A stretch of DNA of 64,000 bases, taken from assembly GCA_963573385.1 (NCBI GenBank), contig CAUYLG010075613.1, forward strand, positions 1-64,000, written 5' to 3'. How positions within the stretch are numbered: the stretch's first letter is position 1; the number at the start of each line of letters is the position of its first letter. Below, piece after piece: positions 1-11,916 of the stretch. Below the pieces are notes generated by a model. It was given only the letters and a program-made list of their open reading frames with translations, was not told the origin of the DNA and searched no databases. This DNA comes from Cacajao melanocephalus (taxonomy: Eukaryota; Chordata; Mammalia; Primates; Pitheciidae). The position numbers and the translations under genes were made by a program.

Positions 1-268
1 TTCTCACTCATAGGTGGGTGATGAACAATAAGAACACATGGACATAGGGAGGGGAGCACTACACACAGGGGTCTGTTGGGGGGGAAATAGGGGAGGGACA
101 GTGGGAGGTGGGGAGGTGGGGAGAGATAGCATGGGAAGAAAAGCCAGGTATAGGTGAAGGGGAGGAAAGCAGCAAATCACACTGCCACGTGTGTACCTAT
201 GCAACAATCTTGCATGTTCTTCACATGTACCCCAAAACATAAAATACAATTAAAAAAAAATAATAATA
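1..268 (+). mobile_element. L1 3' end (young, L1PA/PB-like), cut by window start
   Basis: The sequence matches the end of L1 ORF2 and the L1 3' UTR. It opens with the typical 'ttctcactcata' block, continues through a G-rich 3' UTR stretch at about 60-130, and ends with 'cacatgtaccccaaaacata' followed by an A-rich tail with aataataa near 250-268. The element continues to the left outside the window. Immediately to the right an older L1 starts in the opposite orientation, part-way through its 3' half, so this copy was probably inserted into that older element. It encodes nothing intact. Confidence 0.93.
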
Positions 269-1333
269 AGCTACTATGAACATTCACATGGCATCTTTGT
301 ATGAACACATGCTCTCAATCATCTTGGGCAAATGGCTAAATATAGTTTCTGTAGGTTTAACTTTGGAGAAACTCCCAAACTGCTTTCCACATGGTTGTAG
401 CATCTTACCCTCCCTTCAGTAGTGTGTTTTTCTTCCTCATTTCTCCACATTCTCACCAATCCTTGGCTTGGTCAGGGTTTTTAATCATGCCTATTCCACT
501 AGGTGTGCAGTGGTATCTCAATATGGTTTTAATTTGAATTTCCCTAATAACTAATGATGCTGAGCATCTTTTCAGATGTTTATTTGTCATATATATTTTT
601 TCTTTGATGAAGCCTCTTTTCAAATTTTTTGCCTATTTTTAGCTGGTTTGTTTGATTTCTCATTAGTGAGTTTTAAGGGTTCTTGATATAATCTGGATAT
701 AATTTCTTTATCAGATATGATTTGCAAATATTTTCTTTGAGTGTGCTGCTTGTCTTTTTATTCTTCTAACAGTGTCTTTTAAAGAGGAAGTTTTTAATTT
801 TGATGGAGTTTATCAATTTGTTTTGTTATGGATCATGCTTTTGATTTAGTGTCTAAGAAATCTTTACCCAAATGAGGTCTCAAAGAATTTCTCCTATGGT
901 TTTTTCCTAGACTTTTTATGGTTTTAGTCTTTATATTTAAGTCTAAGATTCTGTTTGAGGTAATTTTTTATATGATTAGGGGTATGAACAAAAGTTCATG
1001 TGAATAGCCAACTGTTTCAGTACCATTTGTTGAAAAGAATATCCTTTCTACACTGAATTGGATTTGCAGCTTTGTCAAAAGCAGTTGTCTGTATATGTAT
1101 GGATCCATTTCTAGACTCTCTATTCTGTACCATTTACATATTTATCTGTCTTTTAAGCCAGCACCACACTGTTGTGATTATTATAGGTATGCAATAAGCC
1201 TTAAAATCACGTAATATTTATCTACCAACTTTGTTCTTCTTTTCCAAAGTAGTTTTGGCTATTCTAGATTCTTTGTATTTCCATATGAATTTTAGAATCA
1301 GCTTATTGATTTCTATTCAAATTCTTGTTGGGA
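269..1333 (-). mobile_element. Ancient L1M, minus strand, segment 1 (ORF2 3' part)
   Basis: This reads as the reverse complement of the 3' part of L1 ORF2: the blocks equivalent to 'tttctccacattctcacc' (about 440) and 'ctttgtcaaaagcag' (about 1070) come in antisense order. Divergence is high, with many frame breaks. The same element resumes at about 2460, 4.7-5.2 kb and 6.1 kb, each break being explained by a later insertion. Its own 3' UTR is not visible and probably lies beyond the L1 copy at the window start. Confidence 0.88.
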
Positions 1334-2459
1334 ACTGTAAAAATCCTAGAAGTATACCTAGGCCATTCTGGATATGGCACTTGGGAAAGAATTTATGACT
1401 AAGTCCTCAAAAGCAATTGCAACAAAAACAAAAATTCACAAGTGGGAGCTAATTAAACTAAAGGACTTTTGCACAGCAAAAGAAACTGTTAACAGAGTAA
1501 ACAACCTACAGAATGGGAGAAAATAGTCACAAATTCTGTATCTGACAAAGGTCTAATATCCAGAATCTGTAAGAAACTTAAAAAACAAAACAAGAAAAAA
1601 AAAATAACCCCATGTTTTAAAAAATGGGCAAAAGTCATGAACAGAGACTTCTCAAAAGAAAACATACAAACAGCCAACAAATATACAAAGAAATTTTTAT
1701 CATCACTAATCATTATAGAATGCAACTCAAAACCACAATGAGATACCATCACATACCTATCAGAACGGTCATACTAAAAAGTCAAAAAAAAAAAAAAAAA
1801 AAAACAGATGTGGAGAAAAGGAAATGCTTATACACTGTTGGTGGGAATATAAATTTTTTCAGCCACTGTGGAAAGCTATTTTGAGATTTCTCAAAAAAAC
1901 TGAAAACAGAACTACCATTCAACTCAGCAATCTCATCACTGGGTATATATCCAACAGAAAACAAATCCTTCAACCAAAAAGAAACATACACTTGCATGTT
2001 CGTTGCAGCATTATTCACAATAGCAAAGTCATGGAATCAATCTAAGTGCCCACCAATGTTGGACTGGAAAAATAAAATATGGTACATATACACCATGGAA
2101 TACTATGCAACCATAAAAATAAATGAAATCATGTCCTTTGTAGCAAAATGAATGCAGTTGGAGTCCTCTGTCCTAAGAAATTAATGCAGGAACAGAAAAC
2201 CAAATACTGTATGTTCTCACTTATAGGAGAGAGTTAGACACTGTATACTCATGGACATAAATATGGCAACAGTAGACACTGGGGACTACTGGTGGGGTGG
2301 GGGAGAGAGGAAAGGGGCAGGGGTTGAAAAATTAACTATCGTATACTATGCTCAGTAACTGAGTGACAAGATCATTCATACCCCAACCTCAGCATCACAC
2401 AATGTACCCAGGTAATAAACCTGCATAGGTAGCCCCTGAACCTAAAAGTTGAAAAAAAG
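1334..2459 (+). mobile_element. L1 3' end inserted into the L1M
   Basis: A 5'-truncated sense L1 of about 1.1 kb. It begins in late ORF2 ('aaaatcctagaag'), includes the ORF2 end and 3' UTR, and finishes with a short A-run at 2451-2459. An A18+ run at about 1787-1804 lies within ORF2. The antisense L1M reads up to 1333 and continues at 2460, and both edges align to the same stretch of the older element (1323-1333 and 2460-2470), as expected for a decayed target-site duplication. Confidence 0.88.
1824..2045 (+). pseudogene. L1 ORF2p C-terminal remnant
   Basis: An open stretch of 73 codons inside the inserted L1. Its translation keeps ORF2p C-terminal landmarks such as HCWWEYKFFQPLWKA and a decayed GYISNRKQ block. 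It has no start, reverse transcriptase or endonuclease region, and it is frame-broken on both sides. It is dead transposon coding sequence, not a host gene. Confidence 0.8.
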
Positions 2460-3257
2460 TCCCACTGGAATTTTAATTGAGATCAGATTGGATATATAGA
2501 TCAATTTGGGAAGAATTCATAGCTTATACAAAAATAAATCTTTCAACACATGAACATCTTTCTCCATTTATTTAGAGCTTAATTTCTCTCAGAAATGTGT
2601 TAAGTTTTCATACATAGTTCTTTTATTTTTATAGTTTCAATTCATAGGTCCTTTACATTTTTGTCAGATTTATTCCCAAATACTTCATATTTGTGATACT
2701 ACTGGAAATTGTATTGTTTTTCATTGCAATTTCCAACTGTCTGTGACAAATTGACTTTTTATATTAATCTAAAATCTGAAGAACACTAATTTACCAATTC
2801 AAGATGCTTTTTTCTAGATTCTACATAAATAATCATGTCCTCCACAAACAGACAATTTTCCTTCTTCCTTACCAATCTGGATGATTTTTCTTTCCTTTTC
2901 TTGCCTTATTCTATTGACTAGAAGCTCTAGTACAATGTAGAACAAAAGTGGTGGGGGTACACATCTTTGCTTTGTTTCTGATCTTAGGGAAAAGCATTTG
3001 ATCGTTCAACAGAAGTATGATGTTAGCTGTAGGTTTTTGTACTGTCCTTTATTAGACTGAGGAAGTTTCCTTCTATCAATACTACAAATTTGTTGAGAGG
3101 TTGAATCAAGAATGAATGTTGAATATTTTAATGCTTTTGCTGCATCTATTGAGATGCTCACATTTTATTTGTTATTTTATAATATGGTGAATTACATCAA
3201 TTAAATTTGAGTATTGAAACAGTGTTGCATTTCTGGGAAAAATCCCAATTAATCATG

Positions 3258-3297
<40 letters not shown>

Positions 3298-4700
3298 ATG
3301 TATGTGTGTATATTAGTTGGATTTCACTTGTCAAAATTTTATTTATAATTTATTCATGTTCATGAAATATTTTTATCCATAATTTTATATTATTGTAATA
3401 CTTTAGTTAGGTTTTGATACCAGGCTAATGTTTACCTCATCTAATGAGTTGGGACATAGTTCTCCCTTTTCAATTTTCTACAAAAGTTTGTATAAACTTC
3501 GTGTCATTACCCCCTTAAATGTTTGGTAGAATTCTTCAATAAAACCATCTGGGCCTAAAGTTTTCTTTGATGGAAGGTTTTTAAACAATAAATTAAATTC
3601 CATTAATAGATATAGGGATACTCAGGTTATATATTTCTTCATGAGTAATCTTTGGTAGTTCATGTCTTTCATGGAATTTGACCATTTTATCTAAATTGAG
3701 CTTATTTACACAAAGTTGTTTATAATATTCCCTTATTAACCTTTTAAAATTGTATTATCTACAGTAATGTCACCTCTCACATCTGATATTGGTAATGTGT
3801 GTCTTCTATCTTTATTTCCTAGTCAGTCTCACTAGACACATATCAACTTTTTTAATCTTCTCAAAGAAATACCTTTTAGTTTTATTTGTTTCTATTTATT
3901 TTCTCCTATTTCATTGATTTCTGTTCTAATATTTTTTCTACTTATCTTGAGTTTAATTTGGGGTTTTTCCCTCATTTCTTAACTTGGAAGGTGTGGTCAT
4001 TAATTCAAGACCCTCCTTCTCTTCTAATATCAGCATTTAGTAATATAAAATTCACCCTACGTATTATTTAGCAGTATATCATAAATTTAATGTGCCACAT
4101 TTTTTTTATTCAGTTCAAAATGCTTTCTAGTTTTCATTTGTTTTCTTCTTTGACCCATGGGTTGTCTAAAAGTGTGTTACTTCATTTGGAGATTTTCCAG
4201 AAATCTTTCTGTTATTGATTTATAAATTAATTTTATATTTTTGCATGATTTAAGTCTTTTAAACTTATTGAACCTTCTTTTGTAGTCCAGAATACAGTCT
4301 ATCTTGATAAATGTTCAATGTATATTCTACCTTCACTCAGTAGAACATTTTATAAGATTTAATTAGGTCAAGTGGGTTGATTGTGTTGTTCAGATCTTTA
4401 TATTCTTATTGATTTTCTGTCTACTTAATCTAGAAATTACTGAGAAATAGTTATTTAATATATTTGACTACAGTTGTAGATGTTCCCCTTTTTAATAATG
4501 TTATCAGTTATTGCCCAGGTATTTAGAACTTCTGTTATTAAGGGCATAAACATTTAAGACTTTTATATTCTCTTTAAAAATTGTCTCCATTATGATTATG
4601 AAATTACACCCTTTCTTTCTAGTAATATTCTTTGACCTGAGATTTATCTTTCTGGCATTAATATAACTGTTCCAGTTTTCTTTTGACTGGTGTTAGTATA
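2460..4700 (-). mobile_element. Ancient L1M, minus strand, segment 2 (ORF2 body)
   Basis: Antisense L1 ORF2 continues directly from the break at 1333/2460. Recognisable blocks include 'atagatcaatttgggaaga' (about 2497), 'ctttgctttgtttctgatct' (about 2967), the 'gggcctaaagttttctttg' block (about 3551) and 'tcaaagaaataccttttagt' (about 3861), all in the order expected for ORF2 read backwards. A TG microsatellite has expanded inside it. A DNA transposon interrupts it at 4701. Confidence 0.85.
3259..3295. repeat. (TG)n microsatellite in L1M
   Basis: An uninterrupted TG dinucleotide run of 37 bases inside the antisense L1M, followed by a looser tacatgtatgtgtgtata tail. It is likely length-polymorphic. 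Confidence 0.97.
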
Positions 4701-5243
4701 GCACAGTCGATTCTCATCATTTGTGGTAGCTGTGTTTTATAAAGTCACTGTGAACACTAAAGTAGCAAATATTGAACCATTGCACCTAAAAGAAATATGT
4801 ATATACATATCTCACATAAATTATAATCTTAAATCCTAAAAGCAGTCCATCCTGGTGTATTCTATTTTCTTTATATTAAAACAAGAGAAAATAAGCTTCA
4901 AAAGTGTTAAGTGACTTAAAGGAGGTTGTCTCACCAACAAGTGACAGAGTTAGGATTCAAATCTCAATCAACTGACCCAAGAGTGTTCTTGCACTACACT
5001 TTACTATCCCCTACTTTCTGTATTTTCTGGTTATCTCTTTTTAAAAGCTAAAACAAGAACACAAAGTGTTGCCTTTTTTGTTCTCAGATGGTAATGAGGC
5101 ATTAGGTGACTCAAATTTTTTGCTATTCTGTGCATCTCCACAAATGGCCACAAAAGCACCAGAGTATTGGTTTTGGATGTACAAGGAAATCTTACCAAGT
5201 AAGCTAATTCACAAATATAGAATCCTCATATAATAAGAATTGC
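4701..5243. mobile_element. Tigger/MER44-like DNA transposon with TIRs
   Basis: The left end 'cagtcgattctcatcattt' and the right end (about 5215-5243) are diverged inverted copies of one another, and both ends abut a TA (4699-4700 and 5244-5245), the usual target duplication of Tigger/mariner elements. The internal left part ('aaagtcactgtgaacacta', 'ttgaaccattgcacct') belongs to the same family as the fragment at 57766-57920. L1M sequence is continuous across the two edges. A MIR occupies its centre. Family name is from memory and could be a related Tigger subfamily. Confidence 0.72.
4795..5015 (-). mobile_element. MIR SINE inside the DNA transposon
   Basis: The core 'gttaagtgacttaaaggagg' followed by 'gtgacagagttaggattcaa' is the reverse complement of the MIR tRNA-derived and core region. 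Upstream, 'taaatcctaaaagcagtcc' corresponds to the MIR block normally reading 'atcctcacaac'. It is heavily diverged. Its position between the two ends of the DNA transposon is unusual (see findings). Confidence 0.72.
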
Positions 5244-5245
5244 AT

Positions 5246-5788
5246 ACCTTTTTTCATCCTTTTACATTTAATCTGTTTGTATCTTTATATTAAGAGTGCA
5301 ATTTGGTAGGCAGACTATAATTGGGCGTTGCTTTTTTATCCAATCTGATAACCTCTGTCTTTTAATTTGGATATTTAGACCATTTGTATTTAATGTGATA
5401 ATTTATATTGTTAAAGTTAAATCTATCTTTCTATGTGCTTTCTAGTTGTCCCATATATTATTTCATTTTTTTTTCTTTTGTGCCTTTTTAGGTCAATTGA
5501 ATATTTTATATAATTAATTTTATCTCTTTCATTGTTTTATTAGCTATAATTCTTTGTTTTGTTATTTTAGTGGTTATTATAGGGTTTATAGTATACATCT
5601 ACTCACAGTCTACCATCAAATGATATTATACCATGTTACATACAGTATAAAAGCTTTACAATACTATAATTCTATTTCTCCCCTCCCAATCTTGCATTAT
5701 TATCATTTTACATTTAATCACGCATATGATAAAAAACTCACACTACATTGTTACTATTTTTGTTTCAAGAGTCAATTTTCCTTTAAAG
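5246..5788 (-). mobile_element. Ancient L1M, minus strand, segment 3
   Basis: Antisense L1 ORF2 5' part resumes after the DNA transposon. The blocks 'ttttttatccaatctgata' (about 5331) and 'agaccatttgtatttaatgt' (about 5378) are the antisense L1 sequence that should follow the block interrupted at 4700. The segment ends at the Alu target site. Confidence 0.82.
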
Positions 5789-5800
5789 ACATTTAAATAA

Positions 5801-6106
<306 letters not shown>

Positions 6107-6118
6107 ACATTTAAATAA

Positions 6119-7795
6119 TTTTTTTTTAATTCTAGGTATTTACTCATATAGTTACCATTTTTGGTGCTCTTCATTCTTCTGTGTGCATTCATATTTTCAA
6201 CTGCTATTATATTCCTTTTGCCTAAAGAACTTCCTTTTACATTCTTAGTAGTCTGCTGGTAACAAATTCTCTCAGCTTTTGCATGTCTAAAAACATCTTT
6301 ATTTTCCCCTTTTTTTAAAAAAAAATATATTTCCTCTAGGTATAGTGTTCTGGATTGACAGTTTCCCTCTTAAGGACTCTAATAATATTTCTGCACTGCC
6401 ATGTTACTAGTATTGTTCAGCAGGAAATCTGCTGTCATCCCTACACTTGCTCCTCTCTACATTATGCTCTTTTTCTCTGGCTGTTTTTAAGGTTTCTTTA
6501 ACAATAGTTTTCAGCAATTTGATGATGATATTAGTGTAGTGTTCTTTCAGTTTCTTGTGTTTGGAGTTTGTTGAAATGATTACATTTGTGAATTTATAGT
6601 TTTTAGCCATTTTCAGCCATCATTACTTCCAATACTTTTTCTGTCCACTTCTGTCTTCCTCTGGGACTCCAATTGCATATATATTAAGCCATGTGAAGTT
6701 GTTCCATGGTTTATTTATGCTTCATTTTTTAAATTCTCTTTTCTTTTTGTATTTCATTTTATATAATTTCTGCTTTTATGTCTTCCAGGTCACTAATTCC
6801 AACTTACACAATATAATTATACAGCTAAAAAATATATTTTGGATGTTTTAAAAAATATTTTCCATGCCTCTACTTAACTTTTTGAATATATACATTACAG
6901 CTATAATAACTATTTTAATATACCTTCTTCTGATAATTCTAACATATGTCAGTTCTGGATTCATTTTAATTAAATTTTATTTTGGGTTACAGAGCTTTTT
7001 TTTTTTTTTTGCCTTTTTGTATGCTTGGCATTTTTTTATTAGATGCAAATATTATGAATTTGCTATTGTGGAATGCTAGCTATTCTTGCATTCTTTCTGA
7101 TGTTCTCAAGCTTTGTCCTGAGATGCAGTTAGTTACTTGGAAACAGTTTGATCCTTTCAGGTCTGTCTTTTAAGATTTGTTAGATGAGATGAAAGCAATA
7201 CTCAGTCTTGAGATGATTATTCCCCATTATTGAAGCAAGACTCTTCTGTGTACTCTACCCATGTTCATTAAATCATGAGGTTTTCCAGTCTCACTGGTGG
7301 GAGCAAGCACCATCCCTAGCCCTACATAAGTGTCAGGTCCCGTTATCTCTCACCCTTTTGTGTGTGTGTGTGTGGTTTTTTTTCTATGACCTTGGGTAGT
7401 TTAGTGATGCTCATGTGCTGATCAGTATTCAGCTGAATACTCAAAAACGACCCTCTGCAGAGCTCTGCAGTTCTTTTCTATGCAGCACTATCCCACTTCT
7501 TACAAATTCTCCCACCCTAATTTCTCTAAACCTTCATTTTCATCTCAATCCAAGGAGTTCATTGGGCTCCACCCGGGATTCCTTTGTTGTGCCACAGTCT
7601 GGAAACTCTCTCAGGTTTGTAGGTTTCTGAAACAAATGTAGGGCTCACAATTTTACTTTCCCATCTGTCAGAAATCACTGTCCTTCATTATCTGATGTCC
7701 AGTGTCTTAAAAACCCATTGTTTTATATATTTTGTTTCCTTTTTGCTTGTTTCAGGCAGGAAGAAAAATCTTTCATCATAGTTGGAAGTGGAGGT
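6119..7795 (-). mobile_element. Ancient L1M, minus strand, 5' end (ORF1/5' UTR region)
   Basis: The antisense 5' part of an L1M element, including 'aggaaatctgctgtcatcc' (about 6421), 'ttttctctggctgtttttaa' (about 6472), 'tctgggactccaattgcata' (about 6660) and near its end 'caggcaggaagaaaaatctt' (about 7755). With segments at 269, 2460 and 5246 it makes one element of about 5.5 kb after the insertions are removed, close to full length. It is far too diverged to be functional. The exact 5' end is uncertain by about 50 bases. Confidence 0.72.
7360..7377. repeat. Short (TG)n
   Basis: A short TG run followed by a T-tract inside the L1M 5' region. Confidence 0.85.
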
Positions 7796-7939
7796 CCTTG
7801 TCTCAACTTTACATGTTCTACTCATTTCTAATAAGGGCCCCTGCTTGGTTTTCTCATCAATTGAACTCTATGCTTTGACCACTCACTTTTTAGCACCCTC
7901 TGTCTCTCTGATTTGGCTCAAAGAAATACTATAATTTTA

Positions 7940-8112
7940 GGATCAGGAATACTTAGGTTCATTTTCTTGCTGTTGCACTAACTCTATTAGTTTACTTTCC
8001 CATTTGCAAATTGAAGTAACAAAACCTACCTTATGGGATTGTCGTAAAGTAACTTCTCCAGTGACTGGTAAACAACAAGAACTCAATGAATGGTGGGTGT
8101 CATTACTATTAC
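7940..8112 (+). mobile_element. MIR SINE fragment
   Basis: The blocks 'tttcccatttgcaaattgaag', 'accttatgggattgtcgtaa' and 'aacaagaactcaatgaatgg' follow the order of the plus MIR 3' half (normally cctcatctgtaaaatg, cctcatagggttgttgtga and gcgctcaataaatg). The fragment is strongly diverged and has no flanking duplication I can see. Confidence 0.75.
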
Positions 8113-8784
8113 TAGATTTCTTGTTCTAGCTTATTCTCTCTTCCTCCTCTTCTTCCCTGCCTCCACCTTCCTTATTCCGGATCTGCTCAGCCCTAATATT
8201 TCTTGACTGTGGGCTGCAGTGACAAATTATGCTTTAAGTTATGTCTCGGGCCTCATGACAGCTGAGTCATGCCATCAAGAGCCTGTAGAGTGGGAATGAG
8301 TCCCAGCCCTGAAATATCAGGCTGTGTGGGTGGTTTCTGCAGGAATCACTGACGAGCACCTGTTAAATATTTTACTTTTTCTTAGACAAGCTTCAGTCAC
8401 TTACTTTTAGGAAGACTTAAAGTCTCCCTACATTTAACAAAAGACGCCATAGACCTGAGCCAGCACCTAGCACTATTCAGATTGTTTGTTGCACAACTCC
8501 AGGGACTCCTATCACTCTATAGGCACTGTGCATTTGTACAGTTACAAGTTCTCAACAGATAACAGCAAAGTATATTGAGAAGGGAGACACCAGTTGAAAT
8601 TTTCATAAGTAAGCCTTTGGCTGAAGAGAAGCTAAAAGTGGTTGATACGTCAACTGAGTACTCCAGTTATTATATAATAAAATAAAGAATTATATCCCTA
8701 AAAGCCATTCTGGCTGTCCCTTCTGGGAATTTTTTCAGCCCTGGGAACTATCCCATGGATCTAAAAGCAGCATAAGCCACATAC
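8113..8784. other. Single-copy DNA, no feature recognised
   Basis: There is no repeat family or sizeable open frame that I can support. A TGAGTCA core (8265-8271, in 'cagctgagtcatgcc') resembles an AP-1/MAF site, but one such match is expected by chance in this much sequence. Confidence 0.5.
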
Positions 8785-9050
8785 TACAGTGACTGAGAAC
8801 GTGGGTATTCACTTCAGCCAAAATGTGTTGTAACCCCAGTTCCCCTATTTATTAGCAGTACTGCCTTGGGTAACTTACTCAGCCCTCTGAGACTTCTCAT
8901 TTATAGACTGAGAGTAAATCTACCTGTTCATTTAAACAGGTTTTGATGAGGTTGGCATAAGATAATATACATAAAGTGCATATATTATATGCCTAGTAAA
9001 TGATAAATAATATCAGTATCACTAATTACCATTACATATCATCAGTATTG
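8785..9050 (+). mobile_element. MIR SINE, nearly full length
   Basis: It opens with 'cagtgactgagaacgtggg', continues with 'actgccttgggtaacttact' and 'ctcatttatagactgagag', and ends with 'tgcctagtaaatgataaata'. These are the tRNA-derived head, the core and the 3' part of MIR in order on the plus strand. Confidence 0.78.
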
Positions 9051-9084
9051 TTGTTATTGGCAATAATGCATTTAAACCATTAAA

Positions 9085-9225
9085 AATCCTCTAGTACAAC
9101 ACTGTCAAACATAATTTTTGACAAAGATAGAAGAGTTATTTATATTTGCTGTCTAATATGGTAGCCACTAGCTACATGTAGATATTGAGTACTTATGTTG
9201 GACAGCAAAGCTATAACAAGGATTG
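9085..9225. mobile_element. hAT (Charlie-type) DNA transposon fragment
   Basis: The segment 'gctgtctaatatggtagcca' followed by 'ctagctacatgtagatattg' matches the well-known 'ctgtccaatatggtagccac' block shared by some non-autonomous hAT elements. Ends are not clearly bounded and the subfamily is not assigned. Confidence 0.5.
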
Positions 9226-9394
9226 CTCACTGGGAAATCTCTCAAAAATTTTGCTCCCCGTGAAATGAAGAAACTCCCAAGGTCAAGTTTATGAAAACAG
9301 CATCTTCACCGGGAAAACAGATGATCCTTGGTCCTAAACAGATGATCTGTCCCAAGATACTGCTTGGCCCATTTACTCATTGAAACCCTACTCT

Positions 9395-9652
9395 CTGGCT
9401 CCTCTGAAGGGGACCTTCCCTGACCACTGACCATCCCACCCTTCTCTGCCACTTGCCTCTACACATTTTACTTCTTGGCCTCTGTGATGCTATATCTTTA
9501 TTAGTGGCTTTGTTCATAGTCTGTGTCCCGGTACTAGCATGTAAACTCCATGAAGGCGGGTTTCTTATCTGCTCTGATCACCACTTGATCTCAGGGTCAA
9601 GAATGCACATATTGTAGGGTTTCAGAAACTATTTGTTGAACTTAATACAAAC
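9395..9652 (+). mobile_element. L2 LINE 3' end
   Basis: The order 'ggggaccttccctgaccac', 'tgtaaactccatgaaggcgg' and 'actatttgttgaactta' is the L2 3' terminal region on the plus strand. Confidence 0.82.
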
Positions 9653-10226
9653 AGGTTATCTGAAAGAAGTCCTTCACTTTTACAAGTGACATTTTATAAG
9701 AAGCAAAATACTTTTATAAAATTAAACACTCCCCTCTTCCAGTCTCCAACCCCCAAGCCCTACATGTTCAGACAAGGGCCTGGGATTCTTTGGAGACCAC
9801 TCGTACCAACTCTGTAATTCCCAACCCACAGGTCTCAGGCGAGGCAATTCATTGACAGTGTGGGAAAAGTGTTTGAAATTCTAAACAAGACCCGACATTT
9901 AACATCCTCCCGTTCTTCTCTCTCAACAGCTTACTCTCCTGCAGCAAATGTGATTAAGCATTCACGGCCATGGGTGTACATTTTTATTAGGGCTATGACA
10001 AGTGATTCAGAGGTAATTAAGCAATGGAATGTTTCACACAATGCCCACTTCACTTAAGGAATAAACTCTACACGTTGTTGGATTAACTGGCAAAGAAGGA
10101 AAAAGAAACCATTTGGAAAATGTCAACCTCTATAAGAAACAACTATTGGCCCTACTCTTGGGCCTTTCACAAGGAAGTGAAATTTTTCATTTATACAGAA
10201 GCATGAGGAATAATTTTAAAATCTAT

Positions 10227-10228
<2 letters not shown>
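9653..10228. other. Single-copy DNA with an exon-like or conserved-looking core
   Basis: No repeat recognised. The middle (9930-10012) is preceded by a strong pyrimidine-rich tract ending in AG and followed by GTAATT, and contains homeodomain-like 'gtaattaag'. See findings for the exon-or-enhancer question. Confidence 0.45.

Positions 10229-10271
<43 letters not shown>
10229..10271. repeat. (AC)n microsatellite
   Basis: A perfect AC run of 43 bases, likely polymorphic. It lies about 60 bases upstream of an old L1 3' end. Confidence 0.97.
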
Positions 10272-10272
<1 letters not shown>

Positions 10273-10329
10273 CAGGGTGATTTACTGCAGCCTGGTTTTT
10301 TCTTTTTAAAAAAGCCATCATCTTAAGTG

Positions 10330-10640
10330 TACAGCCATAGAAAAAAGTAAATAAATTGGAGAATATATGGAATTTTATGTAGCATTGAAAAGAATGAGGT
10401 AGAATGACATATATGTAGATGGGAAGATACTATCTTGATATGGCAAAAAAAATGTAGTATAGTTATTTTAAAAATAAATGTCATTAGTATATGTTTATAT
10501 GTGCATTGAAAAGTTCTTTAAGGACATGTCAAACTGTTACAAGTGACATCTAGGAAGTGGACTTAGGCCTGAAATTGCAACAGGCATGTATTATTTTTGC
10601 AGTTATAAAATATATTTAAATATTTTAATTTTTTAAATGA
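10330..10640 (+). mobile_element. L1M 3' UTR fragment
   Basis: The motif series 'gtagcattgaaaagaatgag', 'gatatggcaaaaaaaatgta' and 'acaagtgacatctaggaagt' resembles the old L1M 3' region (normally 'gcagccattaaaaagaatgag' and 'gtggttatctctggg'). Divergence is high. Confidence 0.62.
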
Positions 10641-10734
10641 ACTAACATTTTTTAATAGAGTCAAAACTTACAGGAATAGCCTGATAGTTGCAAGGAAGCA
10701 GGACTGCACCAACAAACTACTTCCACTTTACTCT

Positions 10735-10801
10735 TCCCATCCCCAACCCCCAACACACACATGTGCGTGCCCACCGCCCCCACCACACACACACACACAA
10801 C
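10735..10801. repeat. C/A-rich low-complexity tract with (AC)n
   Basis: Mixed CCCCAA, ACAC and CCACC sequence ending in an imperfect AC run. Confidence 0.85.
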
Positions 10802-11916
10802 CTCATGAGGTGTTGAAGGAACTAGTGACACTCAGAAAAACTGTTACTCAGTTTTCTTAAAGAAGCCCATGCCTTGCAGAATAACATTCCAGTTATGCAA
10901 CTTAAAATCACTATTTTTAATTGGATTGACCAGTTTGCATAGTCAATTACACAAACTAGTCATTTTGACATTACAGCTTCACTTTGAAGGTCTCATGACT
11001 ATTTCACTCTTGACCCAGGTAGATCTTCCTGGGTCTAAGCCTCATCCAGAAAGCAAGCTTACCAGGATGGGGCTTGAGACCATGATTCTACTCAAAAGGC
11101 AACTTGGCTAGCATCATCTTTTGAGCCCAAAAACCCCAAGATAACACTGACAACCATGATGAATTTCTTCTAAGCCAAGGTGCAAAGTGAGATGGCACAA
11201 TATGAAGAGACCCTTGTAAAAGAATAATAGCCACAACAAAAATAACCAAAAGATATTGAACAGAAAATTTATATCTTTCTCATGTCATCTTTCGAGTTCA
11301 GATTCCCTTTTATTTTCCTCTCTGAACTATAAAAGGGATAGGCATATACAAAACAGGGATAAGAAATTTTAAAAGAATGAGATGTTTAGCAGATGATATA
11401 AGCCATACTTCAGGGTGTCTGACCAGCCCATACCTCCTTCAGGCAGAGGGCTATCCTGGTCATAGACTCTGCTTTGCTGGATGTCTACTTTCTCTCTGCA
11501 TGACTCATTCCCTCACCTACCCATATCAGGACCAGTATGACTCATCCATAGGCTGGCAGTGCCTATGACTGACGTGGCCCAGCTTGAGATGGTGAGGCAG
11601 GTTTAGTGCACTGGGAATAAGGGTTGATCATTAGCAGCTTCAGAAGCAGAAAGCCTGGTTTGGAAAGATGGGGCAATCATTACTGGACAGGAATGAGCTG
11701 AAGCAAAGGAAGCTGTCCAGAAGGAACAAGAACAATTGGAGAAAATGCAAAGGAAAGAAAGCAGGAACCTTGTGACTATTCAGCCATGGAGAGGCAGGAA
11801 GAATAACCACATCTCCTGAACCTCTGCAGTCCCTGTCTGGAATGCCCATGAGTCACAGCCTTATAACAAGCTGCTCATTTCTTGAGCTGACTTGAGTACT
11901 TCTCTGTTGCTCTTCA
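10802..11916. other. Single-copy DNA, no feature recognised
   Basis: About 1.1 kb without a recognised repeat. Short open frames on both strands (60-80 codons) show no domain I know. Confidence 0.45.
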
